The notes: a model not told the origin generated them from the sequence alone. A stretch of 64,000 bases of DNA from Alkalispirillum mobile (GCF_003664325.1 NZ_RCDA01000001.1:124001-188000), one strand, 5' to 3'; positions 1 through 8,491 are shown, counted from the first letter of the stretch. Numbers and translations are program-made.

Positions 1-472
1 GGCCATTACCGGAGGTCTTGGGATTGGGGAAGACGATGGAGACATCCTCGCGGGCCAGGTCCCCCCAATCCTCGATGCCCTTGGGATTGCCATCACGGAC
101 CAGGAAGGCGGGCAGGGAGTAGTGCGGCGAGGCGTTATGGGGGAAGTGCTCGCGCCAGTCCTCACTGACCACACCGCCATCCACCAGGGCCTCCACGTCG
201 GTGGTCTGGTTAAAGGTCACCACGTCGGCGTTCATGCCTTCGAGGATACTGCGGGCCTGGCGGGACGACCCGCCGTGGGACTGGCGGATGGTCACCGCCT
301 CACCCCTTTCCGTCTGGTAGTGGTCGAGAAAGGCTTCGTTCACGTCCTGGAACAGCTCCCGTGCGATATCGTACGAGGAGTTCAGCAGCGTCTTCTCCGC
401 CACGGCCCCGGCGGGCAAGAGCAGTAGCGCACTGAGGAACAGGGTGGTCGTCAGTGGGTGGCGCTGGGTCAT
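1..472 (-). CDS. sbp: Sulfate/thiosulfate-binding periplasmic protein, N-terminal part (runs off the window)
   Basis: Periplasmic solute receptor of a CysPUWA-type ABC importer that delivers sulfate or thiosulfate. The frame reads leftward from ATG 472 with a GGAG ribosome site about 8 bases upstream and is open to the window edge, so only about 157 residues are visible. Residues 1-25 form a signal peptide ending near AVA. The mature start LLNSSYDIARELF is the typical Sbp/CysP opening, followed by a QSHGGSSRQAR oxyanion-binding stretch and a DVVTFNQTTD segment. The gene is divergent from cysA, and cysT/cysW presumably follow beyond the left edge. Sulfate versus thiosulfate preference cannot be told from this fragment. 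Confidence 0.93.
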   Translation of the reverse strand, partial: MTQRHPLTTTLFLSALLLLPAGAVAEKTLLNSSYDIARELFQDVNEAFLDHYQTERGEAVTIRQSHGGSSRQARSILEGMNADVVTFNQTTDVEALVDGGVVSEDWREHFPHNASPHYSLPAFLVRDGNPKGIEDWGDLAREDVSIVFPNPKTSGNG

Positions 473-679
473 GATGAGGCTCCTTGCTTTTTGGCAATGG
501 AGGCCACGATAAGCGCCGTTGTTAAGAACGAAAAATAATTTCTAGTCACAGAGAAAGAAGTCAAAAGAATATAGAGCAGGCATTGATATAGCCAAAAAGA
601 ATCAAAATAGCGAATTTCAATCTTTTACGAGCTTACCCGCGCTGGCTAGTCTGCCGTGAGTAGACAGAAGGAGTGCGCA
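473..679. promoter_or_regulatory. AT-rich divergent promoter region between sbp and cysA
   Basis: A 207-base spacer separates the divergent starts of the sulfate-binding protein and cysA. Its centre (about 515-630) is strikingly AT-rich compared with the GC-rich surroundings, as expected for back-to-back promoters. In other Gammaproteobacteria such genes are activated by CysB, but I cannot point to a convincing CysB site or a consensus -35/-10 pair here. An AGAAGGAG ribosome site precedes the cysA ATG. Confidence 0.55.
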
Positions 680-1792
680 ATGGGTATTCAGGTCGAACGC
701 ATCCAGAAGCATTTCGGGCGCTTCCACGCCCTGGACGATATCTCGCTGGACCTGCCAACGGGCCAACTCAGCGCTCTGTTGGGCCCCTCAGGCTCGGGCA
801 AGACCACGCTGCTGCGCATCATCGCCGGTCTGGAGCACCCAGACAGCGGGCAGGTGCGCCTGGATGGCGAAGACGTCAGCCTCCGCCATGCCAGCCAGCG
901 CGGCGTGGGGTTCGTCTTTCAGCAGTACGCGCTGTTCCGGCACATGACCGTTTTCGAGAATGTGGCCTTCGGGCTCAAGGTGTTGCCCCGACGGCAGCGC
1001 CCGCGACGGGCGGCGGTCCGGCAACGCGTCATGTCGTTGCTGGAGCTGGTGCAGCTGGAATGGACTGCGGACCGGTACCCGTCCCAACTCTCCGGCGGAC
1101 AGCGTCAGCGCATCGCGCTGGCGCGCGCCCTCGCCACCCATCCCCGGGTTTTACTGCTGGACGAACCCTTCGGCGCCCTGGATGCGCGGGTGCGGGCGGA
1201 GTTGCGGCAGTGGCTTCGACGCTTGCACGAGGAGATCCACGTCAGCACCGTCTTCGTCACCCACGACCAGGAGGAGGCCCTGGAGGTGGCCGACCGCCTG
1301 GTGGTCATGAACCATGGGCGAATAGAGCAGGTCGGCCATGCGGACCGGGTCTACCAGCACCCGGCTACACCCTTTGTTTGCGAATTCATGGGCGAAGCCA
1401 CCCAGCTGGCCGGCCACCTGGAGGGCGGGCGCAGTCGGGTGGGCAGTGTCTCCCTGCCTCCGCCGGCTCGAGCGGCACCGGACGGGGCCCAGGTGCGGGT
1501 TTACGTAAGGCCCCACGAGTGGAAGATCAGCCGGGCCCGACCGGCCGATGACGCCTGGCAAGGGCACCTGCAAAGCCTCGATTTCGTGGGACCGGACGCC
1601 CGCCTGACCATCGCACTGCCGGGGCAACCCGAGGTCGAGGTGGTGCTGGACCGCCAGCAAGTGGCCGCCCTGGGGCTTGAGGGGGGTGAGACGCTCTGGC
1701 TCCGCCCCCACGCCAGCCGGGCCTTCGTAATCCCGGGCGCGGAAGACGTGCAGACCACCGCGCCCGAGAGTCGGGCGCGGGTCGCCGCCTGA
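680..1792 (+). CDS. cysA: Sulfate/thiosulfate ABC transporter ATP-binding protein CysA
   Basis: Cytoplasmic ATPase of the sulfate/thiosulfate importer. The ATG at 680 is chosen because AGAAGGAG lies 6 bases upstream; a GTG at 656 would add 8 residues without a ribosome site. The 370-residue protein shows Walker [10 protein letters not shown] (about 36-44), signature LSGGQRQR, Walker B VLLLDEP and the H-loop VTHDQEEA, followed by a roughly 100-residue C-terminal regulatory domain typical of CysA/PotA-type ATPases. It lies alone and divergent from sbp instead of at the end of an sbp-cysTW-cysA operon. Family assignment is firm; the sulfate role also rests on the neighbour. Confidence 0.93.
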   Translation: MGIQVERIQKHFGRFHALDDISLDLPTGQLSALLGPSGSGKTTLLRIIAGLEHPDSGQVRLDGEDVSLRHASQRGVGFVFQQYALFRHMTVFENVAFGLKVLPRRQRPRRAAVRQRVMSLLELVQLEWTADRYPSQLSGGQRQRIALARALATHPRVLLLDEPFGALDARVRAELRQWLRRLHEEIHVSTVFVTHDQEEALEVADRLVVMNHGRIEQVGHADRVYQHPATPFVCEFMGEATQLAGHLEGGRSRVGSVSLPPPARAAPDGAQVRVYVRPHEWKISRARPADDAWQGHLQSLDFVGPDARLTIALPGQPEVEVVLDRQQVAALGLEGGETLWLRPHASRAFVIPGAEDVQTTAPESRARVAA

Positions 1793-2008
1793 AGGCGGTC
1801 GGGGCGGAGGAACGCACCTGAAGCGAGCGCGCCTGGCCGTCCGAGGAGAGGCTGTGCGCGCGTATAAAACGATAAAGAATAAACAAAAAGGAAAATTGTA
1901 TTTTTTATAATTTGGATTGGCATCTACGCTTTCAAGCAGAAACCGCGTGATGCCGCGTGCCTTTGATCGAACGATACTCGCCGCGAATAACAACCGATGA
2001 GAGAAGCC
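1793..2008 (+). promoter_or_regulatory. Leader/promoter region upstream of fccA
   Basis: A 216-base gap between cysA and the sulfide dehydrogenase genes. Bases 1861-1920 form an AT-rich island containing a perfect TATAAT at 1906-1911, a plausible -10 element. No convincing -35 lies 16-18 bases upstream, so if the promoter is real it probably relies on an activator. No rho-independent terminator for cysA is evident. Confidence 0.4.
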
Positions 2009-2368
2009 ATGCGCGAAGTGCAAACGTCGAGCAAGCCATTGAATAACCGGGCGGCCGCCATAGCCGTCGGTGCCCTGCTAGGCCTCGCAGTCGGGCTGCC
2101 CGGCGCCGCCGCCAGCGAGGACGAGATTCAACTCCGACACAAAGAGCTGTTGGCGAGCACCTGCTTTGCCTGCCACGGCGTGGAGGGGCGCCGCGGTGAG
2201 GAGGTTCCGGCGCTCGCGGGCCAGTCCTTCCGGGTGCTCCAGGCGCAATTGCTCGCCTTCCGTGATGACGAGGTACCGGATACGACCGTTATGAATCGTA
2301 TTGCCAAGGGGTACACGGATGAGGAGATCGAGGCCCTGGCCAGCTACTTCTCCAACCTGGAGCGCTGA
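2009..2368 (+). CDS. fccA: Sulfide dehydrogenase (flavocytochrome c) monohaem cytochrome subunit
   Basis: Small c-type cytochrome that accepts electrons from the FccB flavoprotein during periplasmic sulfide oxidation. After a signal peptide (hydrophobic stretch AIAVGALLGLAVGLPGAAA, cleaved near ASE) there is a single haem site CFACH, and a C-terminal VMNRIAKGYTDEE segment supplies the likely axial Met. It is therefore the short one-haem form, not the dihaem form of Allochromatium. Two starts are possible: ATG 1997, and ATG 2009, preferred here for a weak GAG upstream. fccB begins 48 bases downstream on the same strand. Confidence 0.88.
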   Translation: MREVQTSSKPLNNRAAAIAVGALLGLAVGLPGAAASEDEIQLRHKELLASTCFACHGVEGRRGEEVPALAGQSFRVLQAQLLAFRDDEVPDTTVMNRIAKGYTDEEIEALASYFSNLER

Positions 2369-2416
2369 ACCATGGCCGGACGTAGCGACAATAAGCAGAA
2401 CAGACAGGAGTTTTCC

Positions 2417-3730
2417 ATGGACCAGCCCCTGATCAACCGGCGCCAGGCCCTTGGCCTTTTGGGTGCAACCGGTGCTGTCACTGCCCTGGGTAGCCTGGGT
2501 GTGCCGATGACCGCCCGTGCCGCCGGCGCAGGCCATGTGGTGGTGGTCGGTGGTGGCTTCGGCGGAGCGACGGCCGCCAAGTTCCTCAAGCGCTTCAACC
2601 CTGCCGTGGAGGTGACGCTGGTCGAGGCCTCCGAGCACTTCTATACCTGCCCGTTCAGTAACTGGTACCTGGGCGGTCTCAGGGAGATGGCGTACATCCG
2701 CCACGGCTACGATGAGTTGAAGGACAGGTATGGGGTACACGTGGTGCACGCCACCGCCGAGGACGTGGACGGGGATCGGCACGAGGTGCGCCTGAGCACC
2801 GGGGAACGGGTGCGCTACGACAAACTGGTGCTATCGCCGGGCATCGATTTCGACTGGGATGGTCTGGATGGTTACGACGAGGCCGCAGCGGAAAAGGCTC
2901 CCCACGCGTGGAAGGCCGGGGAGCAAACTCGGCTGCTGCGGAGCCAATTGGAAGCGATGGACGACGGCGGGTTGTTCATCCTTCGCGCCCCGGACAACCC
3001 CTTCCGCTGCCCGCCGGGGCCCTATGAGCGTGTCAGCCTGATCGCCCACTACTTCAAGGAGCACAAGCCGCGCTCCAAGATCCTGCTGCTGGATGCCAAG
3101 GACAACTTCTCCAAGCAGCCGCTGTTCATGGATGGCTGGGAGCAGGTGTACGGCGACATGATTGAGTGGGTCGGCGCGTCCCAGGACGGCAACGTGATCT
3201 CGGTGGATGCCGATAACCTTACCGTGGAGACCGAGTTCGGCTCCCGGCACCAGGCGGATGTCCTCAACATCGTCCCTCCGCAGCAAGCCGGTTTCATCGC
3301 GCACCGCGCCGGGGTGGCCGATGACAGCGGTTGGGTGCCGGTCAAACCCCAGACCTTCGAGTCCACCCAGGTGGACGACATCTATGTAGTGGGCGACGCG
3401 ACCATCGCCGCGCCCATGCCCAAGTCCGGCTTTTGCGCCAATGCCCAGGCCAAGGTCGTGGCCTCGGCGATTGTCTCGGAGTTCGCCGGCCATGAGCCGC
3501 CGCCCGCAATCTGGAACAACACCTGCTACAGTCTCATCGCACCGGGGTACGGAATCTCCGTGGCCGGGGTGTACAAGGTGATTGATGGGCAGATTGCCGA
3601 GGTGCCGGGCTCCGGCGGCGTGAGCCCCCGGGATACCGACGAGGCATTCCGGGCTCGCGAGGCCGAATACGCCGTCAACTGGTACGAGGCCATGAGCGAG
3701 GACACCTGGGGGACCCGCTTCCGCGGCTGA
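2417..3730 (+). CDS. fccB: Sulfide dehydrogenase (flavocytochrome c) flavoprotein subunit
   Basis: Periplasmic FAD enzyme oxidising sulfide to sulfane sulfur and passing electrons to FccA. The ATG at 2417 has ACAGGAG 6 bases upstream and gives a Tat signal peptide with NRRQALGLLG. The 437-residue protein has the dinucleotide fold VVVVGGGFGGAT, a Tyr-Thr-Cys motif at Cys78 (precursor numbering), matching the cysteine that binds FAD covalently in this family, and cysteines 198 (FRCPPGPYERVS) and 340 (SGFCANAQAK), candidates for the redox-active disulfide. The C-terminal FCSD dimerisation domain starts near residue 360. It follows fccA and precedes a sulfur transporter and a SoxYZ carrier. Confidence 0.93.
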   Translation: MDQPLINRRQALGLLGATGAVTALGSLGVPMTARAAGAGHVVVVGGGFGGATAAKFLKRFNPAVEVTLVEASEHFYTCPFSNWYLGGLREMAYIRHGYDELKDRYGVHVVHATAEDVDGDRHEVRLSTGERVRYDKLVLSPGIDFDWDGLDGYDEAAAEKAPHAWKAGEQTRLLRSQLEAMDDGGLFILRAPDNPFRCPPGPYERVSLIAHYFKEHKPRSKILLLDAKDNFSKQPLFMDGWEQVYGDMIEWVGASQDGNVISVDADNLTVETEFGSRHQADVLNIVPPQQAGFIAHRAGVADDSGWVPVKPQTFESTQVDDIYVVGDATIAAPMPKSGFCANAQAKVVASAIVSEFAGHEPPPAIWNNTCYSLIAPGYGISVAGVYKVIDGQIAEVPGSGGVSPRDTDEAFRAREAEYAVNWYEAMSEDTWGTRFRG

Positions 3731-3812
3731 CCCCTGTCGGTGGACTGCACTGACCCGGCCCCGGGCGCGCTTCTGTCGCGCCCGGGGCGTGTTGTGTGTA
3801 TGAGGAGGGGTT

Positions 3813-4877
3813 TTGTTGGAGGCATTGGAACACACCACGATCGTGAACCTGGGTGGGCTGCTGATTGGCCTGCTGTTCGGGGCGGTGGGGCAGCGCAGTG
3901 GGTTTTGCCTCACCCGCGGGCTTCAGCGCTGCTTCCAGGCCGGGGACGGCCGCAAGCTGCGTAGCTTCGTTCTGGCCATGGTCACCGCCCTGGTGGGGAC
4001 CCAACTCCTGGCCAGCTTCGGTCTGGTCGACCTCAGCCGCAGCCTGTACCTCGGGGCGGAGTTCTCCTGGCTGCTGGTGCCCCTGGGCGGAGTGCTGTTC
4101 GGCTACGGCATGGTGATGGCCAACGGGTGTGGTGCCCGGGCGACGGTTCTGCTGGGGAGCGGTAATCTGCGTGCCTTCGTTGTGCTGACCTGCCTGGGCG
4201 TTGCCGCTTTCATGGCGTTGACGGGGGTTTTCGCCCAGTGGCGGCTCGCCGTGGCGGACCTCACCTCCATGCGCCTGGCCCTGGGCGCCGGACTGGATGC
4301 CTGGCTTGCCAGTGCGGGCTTGCCGGGCTGGCTGGCCCGTTGGCTGATGGTGGCCGTGCTGGCCGTACCATTGGTGGCCTTTGTGCTGGCCGACCGGCGA
4401 TTCTTCCGTCAAAGCCGTGGTGACTGGGTGGCGGGGGTGCTCATCGGTCTGCTGGTGCCGGCGGGGTGGTGGGTCACCGGGTACTTGGGTGCCGACGATT
4501 TTGATCCCGTGGCCGTGGTTTCCTTGACCTTCGTTGCGCCCATCGGGGATAGCATTCAGTACCTGATGCTGGCCAGTGGCACGGACCTCGGCTTCGGCGT
4601 GACCGTGGTCGCCGGCATCCTGCTGGGGTCGCTGGCCAGCGCGTTGCTGAGCGGCACTTTTCGCCTGGAGGGCTTCAGCCACCCGTTGCGCATGCTCCGT
4701 TACATGGGCGGCGGCGCGCTGATGGGCATCGGGGGTGCGTTGGCGTTGGGGTGCTCCATTGGCCAGGGCATCACCGGGTTATCGACACTGGCACTGCCTT
4801 CACTGTTCGCGGCCGCCGGCATCGTCTTGGGCGGTTTCCTGGCCCTGCGCGGCCCGACTCGGCTGCCGCCCATCTGA
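3813..4877 (+). CDS. YeeE/YedE family sulfur-compound transporter
   Basis: Integral inner-membrane protein of about ten helices. In the YeeE (TsuA) family, conserved cysteines pass thiosulfate or other sulfur species across the membrane. The expected cysteine motifs are present: RSGFCLTRGL near the N-terminus, ANGCGARAT in the first repeat and ALGCSIGQG in the second, consistent with the internal two-fold pseudo-repeat. The start is TTG 3813, supported by GAGGAGGGG at 3802-3810; no ATG in frame fits. Its place between fccB and the SoxYZ carrier suggests handling of sulfane sulfur, sulfite or thiosulfate from sulfide oxidation. The substrate is inferred. Confidence 0.85.
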   Translation: MLEALEHTTIVNLGGLLIGLLFGAVGQRSGFCLTRGLQRCFQAGDGRKLRSFVLAMVTALVGTQLLASFGLVDLSRSLYLGAEFSWLLVPLGGVLFGYGMVMANGCGARATVLLGSGNLRAFVVLTCLGVAAFMALTGVFAQWRLAVADLTSMRLALGAGLDAWLASAGLPGWLARWLMVAVLAVPLVAFVLADRRFFRQSRGDWVAGVLIGLLVPAGWWVTGYLGADDFDPVAVVSLTFVAPIGDSIQYLMLASGTDLGFGVTVVAGILLGSLASALLSGTFRLEGFSHPLRMLRYMGGGALMGIGGALALGCSIGQGITGLSTLALPSLFAAAGIVLGGFLALRGPTRLPPI

Positions 4878-4961
4878 CACAAGCATATTAAGAAAAAGCA
4901 TGGAACCAGCCGCTTTGCTGCCTATCAAAACCTGTTAAATCCGCTGGAGTTGAACAGCCCT

Positions 4962-5801
4962 ATGCCCCAGAAGCGTTGGAATGACCACCTGATGAGCCGC
5001 CGTGCCGTGCTGCGACACGGCGCTAATGGACTGCTTGCTGGCGCCGCCCTTTGGGCACTGCCCTCCGTGGCCTGGGGGCGCCAGGCCTGGGAGCGGCTGG
5101 ACGAGACCCGCGCGATTGTCGACGGGCGCACTCCTACTGGGCGGGGCATTACCCTGGACCTGCCCTCGGTATCGGAGGATGGCGCTTCCGTGCGGCTCAC
5201 GGTCAGCGTGGACAGCCCCATGAGTTCCGATGATTACGTGGAGGCGATCCACCTCTACGCCCTGGGCAACCCATCACCGCCGATTGCCACCTTCCGGCTG
5301 ACCCCCCGGGCGGGGAAGGCCGAAATCACCACCCGCGTCCGGCTCAACGAGTCGCAGACAGTCGTCGCCCTGGCCGAGATGAGCGACGGGTCGGTCCGTG
5401 TCGCGGAACAGCGGCCGAGGGTGACCGTGAGTGGCTGCCTGATCCGGGAAGAAACCTACGGCAACGGCAGTGACGACACCTTGCCTGAGCCGCGGGTACG
5501 GATGCCGCGTCGCCTCGCCGCCGGTGAGCCCGGCGAGATCATCACGCTGCTCAACCACCCGATGGAGACGGGCTTGCGGGAGGATGCTGATGGGGAGACC
5601 ATCCCGCAGCGGATTATCGAGCGCTTCCGTGCCGAGCTGGACGGGGAGACCGTAATCGATGCGGAACTGGCGCGTTCGCTGGCAGCCGACCCTTACATCC
5701 GCTTTTACTTCCGGGCTGAGGAGGAGGGCGAGCTGTACCTGCTCTGGCAGGAGGACAGCGGTGCGACGGCCGAGAGCCGGCAGAGTGTCTCTCCGGGCTG
5801 A
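4962..5801 (+). CDS. Fused SoxY-SoxZ-like sulfur carrier with Tat signal
   Basis: Single 279-residue protein joining a SoxY-like and a SoxZ-like domain, the two halves of the periplasmic carrier that holds sulfur intermediates on a cysteine. A Tat signal (SRRAVLRHGANGLLAGAAL) precedes the SoxY domain (about 50-158), which ends RVTVSGC; Cys159 aligns with the carrier cysteine of the canonical C-terminal GGCGG arm. Instead of ending there, the chain runs through a 15-residue linker into a SoxZ domain (about 172-270, ending FYFRAEEEGELYLLWQ). ATG 4962 is used; ATG 4992 is an alternative. It resembles fused SoxYZ-like carriers associated with quinoprotein dehydrogenases, but here follows fccAB and yeeE. 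No soxAX, soxB or soxCD is in the window. Confidence 0.85.
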   Translation: MPQKRWNDHLMSRRAVLRHGANGLLAGAALWALPSVAWGRQAWERLDETRAIVDGRTPTGRGITLDLPSVSEDGASVRLTVSVDSPMSSDDYVEAIHLYALGNPSPPIATFRLTPRAGKAEITTRVRLNESQTVVALAEMSDGSVRVAEQRPRVTVSGCLIREETYGNGSDDTLPEPRVRMPRRLAAGEPGEIITLLNHPMETGLREDADGETIPQRIIERFRAELDGETVIDAELARSLAADPYIRFYFRAEEEGELYLLWQEDSGATAESRQSVSPG

Positions 5802-5827
5802 CATCATACTGTCAGTCACAGTAATGA

Positions 5828-5864
5828 AAGGGCCCCGGGCTGTGCTGAGCCGGGGCCCTTCTTT
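5828..5864. terminator. Intrinsic terminator after the fcc-yeeE-soxYZ genes
   Basis: Perfect 11-bp inverted repeat AAGGGCCCCGG / CCGGGGCCCTT (5828-5838 and 5850-5860) around an 11-base loop, followed by CTTT. It closes the sulfur operon and, being flanked by A and T residues, could also serve the convergent DUF2189 gene. Confidence 0.9.
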
Positions 5865-5926
5865 ATCACGAGCGGTGAACCGGGGCCGATGGGGCGCTCG
5901 CCAAGCCCTTCAGCCCCCGGCAGTGC

Positions 5927-6766
5927 TCAGGCCTCTGCGGGCGGCTCCTCCTGGCCCGGCACGGGGTTCTTCGGCACCTCCGCGGCCACCATGTCCCGGT
6001 ATGCGTGCCAGCTGGCATGGCCCAGGAGCGGCAGGATGAGCGCCAGTCCGAGGTAGAACGTCACCAGCCCCGCGATGGTCAGCGCGGCCAGCAGGGCCGC
6101 CCACAGCAGCATCGCGTCGAGGTTACGGTACACCGCCTGCAGACTCGCGGTGATGGCATCCATGAAGGTGGCCTGCCGATCCACCAGCATGGGTACGCTG
6201 ACCACGCTCAGGGCGAAGGCCAGAAAGGCGAGGATCCCGCCAATCGCGCCACCAAAGGCAAGGAACGCGACACCCTGGGTGCTCAACGTGGCTTCCACCA
6301 GGCCGGCCAGCCCGGTGGGAATATTGCCAAAGAACAGGGCGAAGAGCAGCGTGGCCAGCCGTACCCAGAACAGGAAGAAGATCATCAGGGTCAGGCCCAT
6401 CAGCGAGATCTGCACCGGGTTGGACCGCCAGGCCGAAATGGCGGCTCCAAACGACGGGCGTTGGCCGTGCTCCAACCGGCGGCTCATGTCGTAAAAGCCG
6501 ACCGCGAGCACCGGCGCGATCAGGAGGAAGCCGGCCGCGAGCGGCAGAAGCCAGTGCTGCAAACCGCCGGCGAAAAGAGCGGCGGTGATGGCGAAGCTGA
6601 GCAGGGTGATGCCCAGGCCGTAGCCGATGCTGACTACCGGTGCGCGCATCATGTCCCTGGTTCCGGCAGCCAGCCAGCGCCACGGGTGCTCGATGGAGAC
6701 GTCGCGGATCTCAACTGCGAAATTATCGGAACTTGAAGCCTGTCCTAGGGTGTCGCTTGGTACCAT
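5927..6766 (-). CDS. DUF2189 integral membrane protein
   Basis: A 279-residue inner-membrane protein of unknown function with about six hydrophobic segments. After an amphipathic N-terminal region (VRDV-type start, IEHPWRWLAAGTRDM), helices run through VVSIGYGLGITLL, GFLLIAPVLAVGFYDMSRRLE and later segments to the family-typical ending LILPLLGHASWHAYRDMV. These features match DUF2189, often found near cytochrome oxidase genes; no oxidase gene is adjacent here. The ATG has GGAGG 9 bases upstream and a good sigma-70 promoter at 6835-6862. It is convergent with the SoxYZ carrier across a terminator. Confidence 0.8.
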   Translation of the reverse strand: MVPSDTLGQASSSDNFAVEIRDVSIEHPWRWLAAGTRDMMRAPVVSIGYGLGITLLSFAITAALFAGGLQHWLLPLAAGFLLIAPVLAVGFYDMSRRLEHGQRPSFGAAISAWRSNPVQISLMGLTLMIFFLFWVRLATLLFALFFGNIPTGLAGLVEATLSTQGVAFLAFGGAIGGILAFLAFALSVVSVPMLVDRQATFMDAITASLQAVYRNLDAMLLWAALLAALTIAGLVTFYLGLALILPLLGHASWHAYRDMVAAEVPKNPVPGQEEPPAEA

Positions 6767-6834
6767 GTGCCTTCCCCTCCTGCCTGTGGCCAGATGGCCG
6801 AATCTCCAGCCCCTGTTGTCCGGGGCCTAATTGA

Positions 6835-6862
6835 ACTATGGCAGGTGGGGGTCGACTGTCAA
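6835..6862 (-). promoter_or_regulatory. Predicted sigma-70 promoter for the DUF2189 gene
   Basis: Read on the minus strand, TTGACA (complement of 6857-6862) is followed after 16 bases by CATAGT (complement of 6835-6840). Transcription would start about 60 bases upstream of the ATG at 6766. Confidence 0.6.
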
Positions 6863-6897
6863 ACGGTTCTAATGCGCGCTATGGCGCTATAGATTGT

Positions 6898-7563
6898 TCA
6901 TTTTCCGTGGATATAGTCCCGGTCATCAAAACTGCGCACCCACTCGGGCTTGAAGACCGTCAGCATGGTCATGGTGGTGCCGTTGACGAAACCCTCCGGC
7001 AGCATGATCAAGGGCATGAGCACCAGGTAATCCCCGACTACCCGTTCCCACGGATAAACACCGAACAGCCCCAGCAGCAGCCCACCCGTTGCCATGGTTG
7101 CGCCGATGACAAGCATCGCGGCAAGGTGCGCTGAAACGAGCACATAGACAAAGAAGTGGCGAGGTAGCCAGGTGGCCACCAGACGGTGCAGACGGCTCGC
7201 TAGCATGACCGGGAGCACTACCCCGATCAGCCCGTTGATACCGAGCGTGGCCCAGTCGTAGAAGCCCATGGCCGTGTGGACCAGCAGGGCCAGTGAGGCG
7301 CCCACCAGTGCCAGGCGCCAGCCGAATATCAGTGTCATCGAGGTGATGCCCAGCAGGTGCAGTTCCAGTCCGGCGTGGATGCCCGCCTGCATGCGCCAGA
7401 GCAGCACCAGCAATACGGTCGCGCCGAAAAAGACATGCTGCAGGTCGTTTTCCTGGAGCAGGCGCCAGGGGGCACGGAGCACGGCCCAGATGGCCAGGCT
7501 CACGAATACCGGCAGGGTGACCCAGGCCACCCAGGCAGGAAGGAGTCCCTCGGGGATATTCAT
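6898..7563 (-). CDS. CbiM-like energy-coupling-factor ABC transporter membrane protein
   Basis: A 221-residue membrane protein with about seven helices and the CbiM-type N-terminus MNIPEGLLP. In cobalt and nickel ECF systems this N-terminus reaches the metal site, though the classical CbiM opening has a His (MHIPDG) that is Asn here. Other family marks are LELHLLGITSMTLIFGWRLAL and LPEGFVNGTTMTML. No EcfT or EcfA ATPase gene is adjacent, so it is an orphan; this subtype occurs alone in many Proteobacteria. Whether it transports a metal is unknown. It lies 36 bases downstream of another membrane-protein gene, suggesting co-transcription. Confidence 0.75.
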   Translation of the reverse strand: MNIPEGLLPAWVAWVTLPVFVSLAIWAVLRAPWRLLQENDLQHVFFGATVLLVLLWRMQAGIHAGLELHLLGITSMTLIFGWRLALVGASLALLVHTAMGFYDWATLGINGLIGVVLPVMLASRLHRLVATWLPRHFFVYVLVSAHLAAMLVIGATMATGGLLLGLFGVYPWERVVGDYLVLMPLIMLPEGFVNGTTMTMLTVFKPEWVRSFDDRDYIHGK

Positions 7564-7599
7564 TAGTGTGGCCTCACTCCTCTGAACACGGGCCCGGGA

Positions 7600-8373
7600 T
7601 CAGCGGTCAGCCGCCCCGGCCAAGGCCTGGAAGGGATTGCCGGCGGACTCCGCCACGGCGCGTGTGGCCAGGGCCGGCCACAGACAGAACAAGGGCAGGC
7701 CCACCAGGGCGAGGCGAAAGTCGACCAGGGCCAGCGCACCGGTCAGTAGCAGCGGGGCGGCAAAAAAAGCATCTAGCCAGCCACCGTCGTACAATGCCCG
7801 CCGGGCCCGGCGCAGGGTGTGGCCGGGGCGGGCACGAACCAACAGCACGAGCATGGGTAGCCAGAGCCATGCGCCGAGCAGTAGCTGTATAACCCCGTAG
7901 AGCAGTAGGCCGGTAATAAGTTCCAGCCCTGGAACGGTGGTGTAGGGGTCCAGGGCGCGTTCGTGGGCGTAATCCCAAACCCCACCAACGAGCTGTGGTA
8001 GCCATGCCAGGGCGGCAAGGGTGATGGCCGCGGCCAGCGCGGCCTGTAACAGGCTTTGCAGGATCACGCCGAGCACGCCGCGAAGCAGTGCGGCACGCTG
8101 GTGGGCAGGCGGCAGGCCCAGTGCCACGGCACATAACCAACTGGCGAGCGCCATGACGGCGGTGACCGAGGTGGCCAGCCACCAGGCCGACAGGGCCAGC
8201 TGCGGACCGGTCCCGAGGGGCGCGGCCAGGCTGTACACGAGGGCACCGGAATGGGCAGCCGCGAGTCCTAGCAGCAGGGGGAGCATCACGCGGGGCAGAA
8301 AGCCCCCTTGCAGCAGCTCCACGGCGGCCTTGAGCAGTGCGCCCGGTTGTGAGCGGATCAACGGGTCAGTCAA
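7600..8373 (-). CDS. Unrecognised polytopic membrane protein
   Basis: A 257-residue protein I do not recognise. It is very rich in Leu and Ala with about six predicted membrane helices (for example MLPLLLGLAAAHSGALVYSL, GLLLYGVIQLLLGAWLWLPML, LALVGLPLFCLWPALATRAV). An Arg-rich cytoplasmic loop (VRARPGHTLRRARRALYDG) lies between helices four and five. The overall pattern recalls BPSS1780/DUF2189-like glycerophosphoryl-diester-type membrane domains, but no diagnostic motif is seen. It precedes the CbiM-like gene on the same strand and is divergent from the SpmA-SpmB fusion gene. Confidence 0.6.
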   Translation of the reverse strand: MTDPLIRSQPGALLKAAVELLQGGFLPRVMLPLLLGLAAAHSGALVYSLAAPLGTGPQLALSAWWLATSVTAVMALASWLCAVALGLPPAHQRAALLRGVLGVILQSLLQAALAAAITLAALAWLPQLVGGVWDYAHERALDPYTTVPGLELITGLLLYGVIQLLLGAWLWLPMLVLLVRARPGHTLRRARRALYDGGWLDAFFAAPLLLTGALALVDFRLALVGLPLFCLWPALATRAVAESAGNPFQALAGAADR

Positions 8374-8491
8374 GGCGGGTACCAGGTCGGCGAATGGCGG
8401 ATTAGGCTAATCGGCCGGGGTCGTTGCTGGCAAGCCCGCCGTCGCTCGCCAATGCGCCGCTACCAGGGACAGAGAGGGGAGCAGGCAGGTA

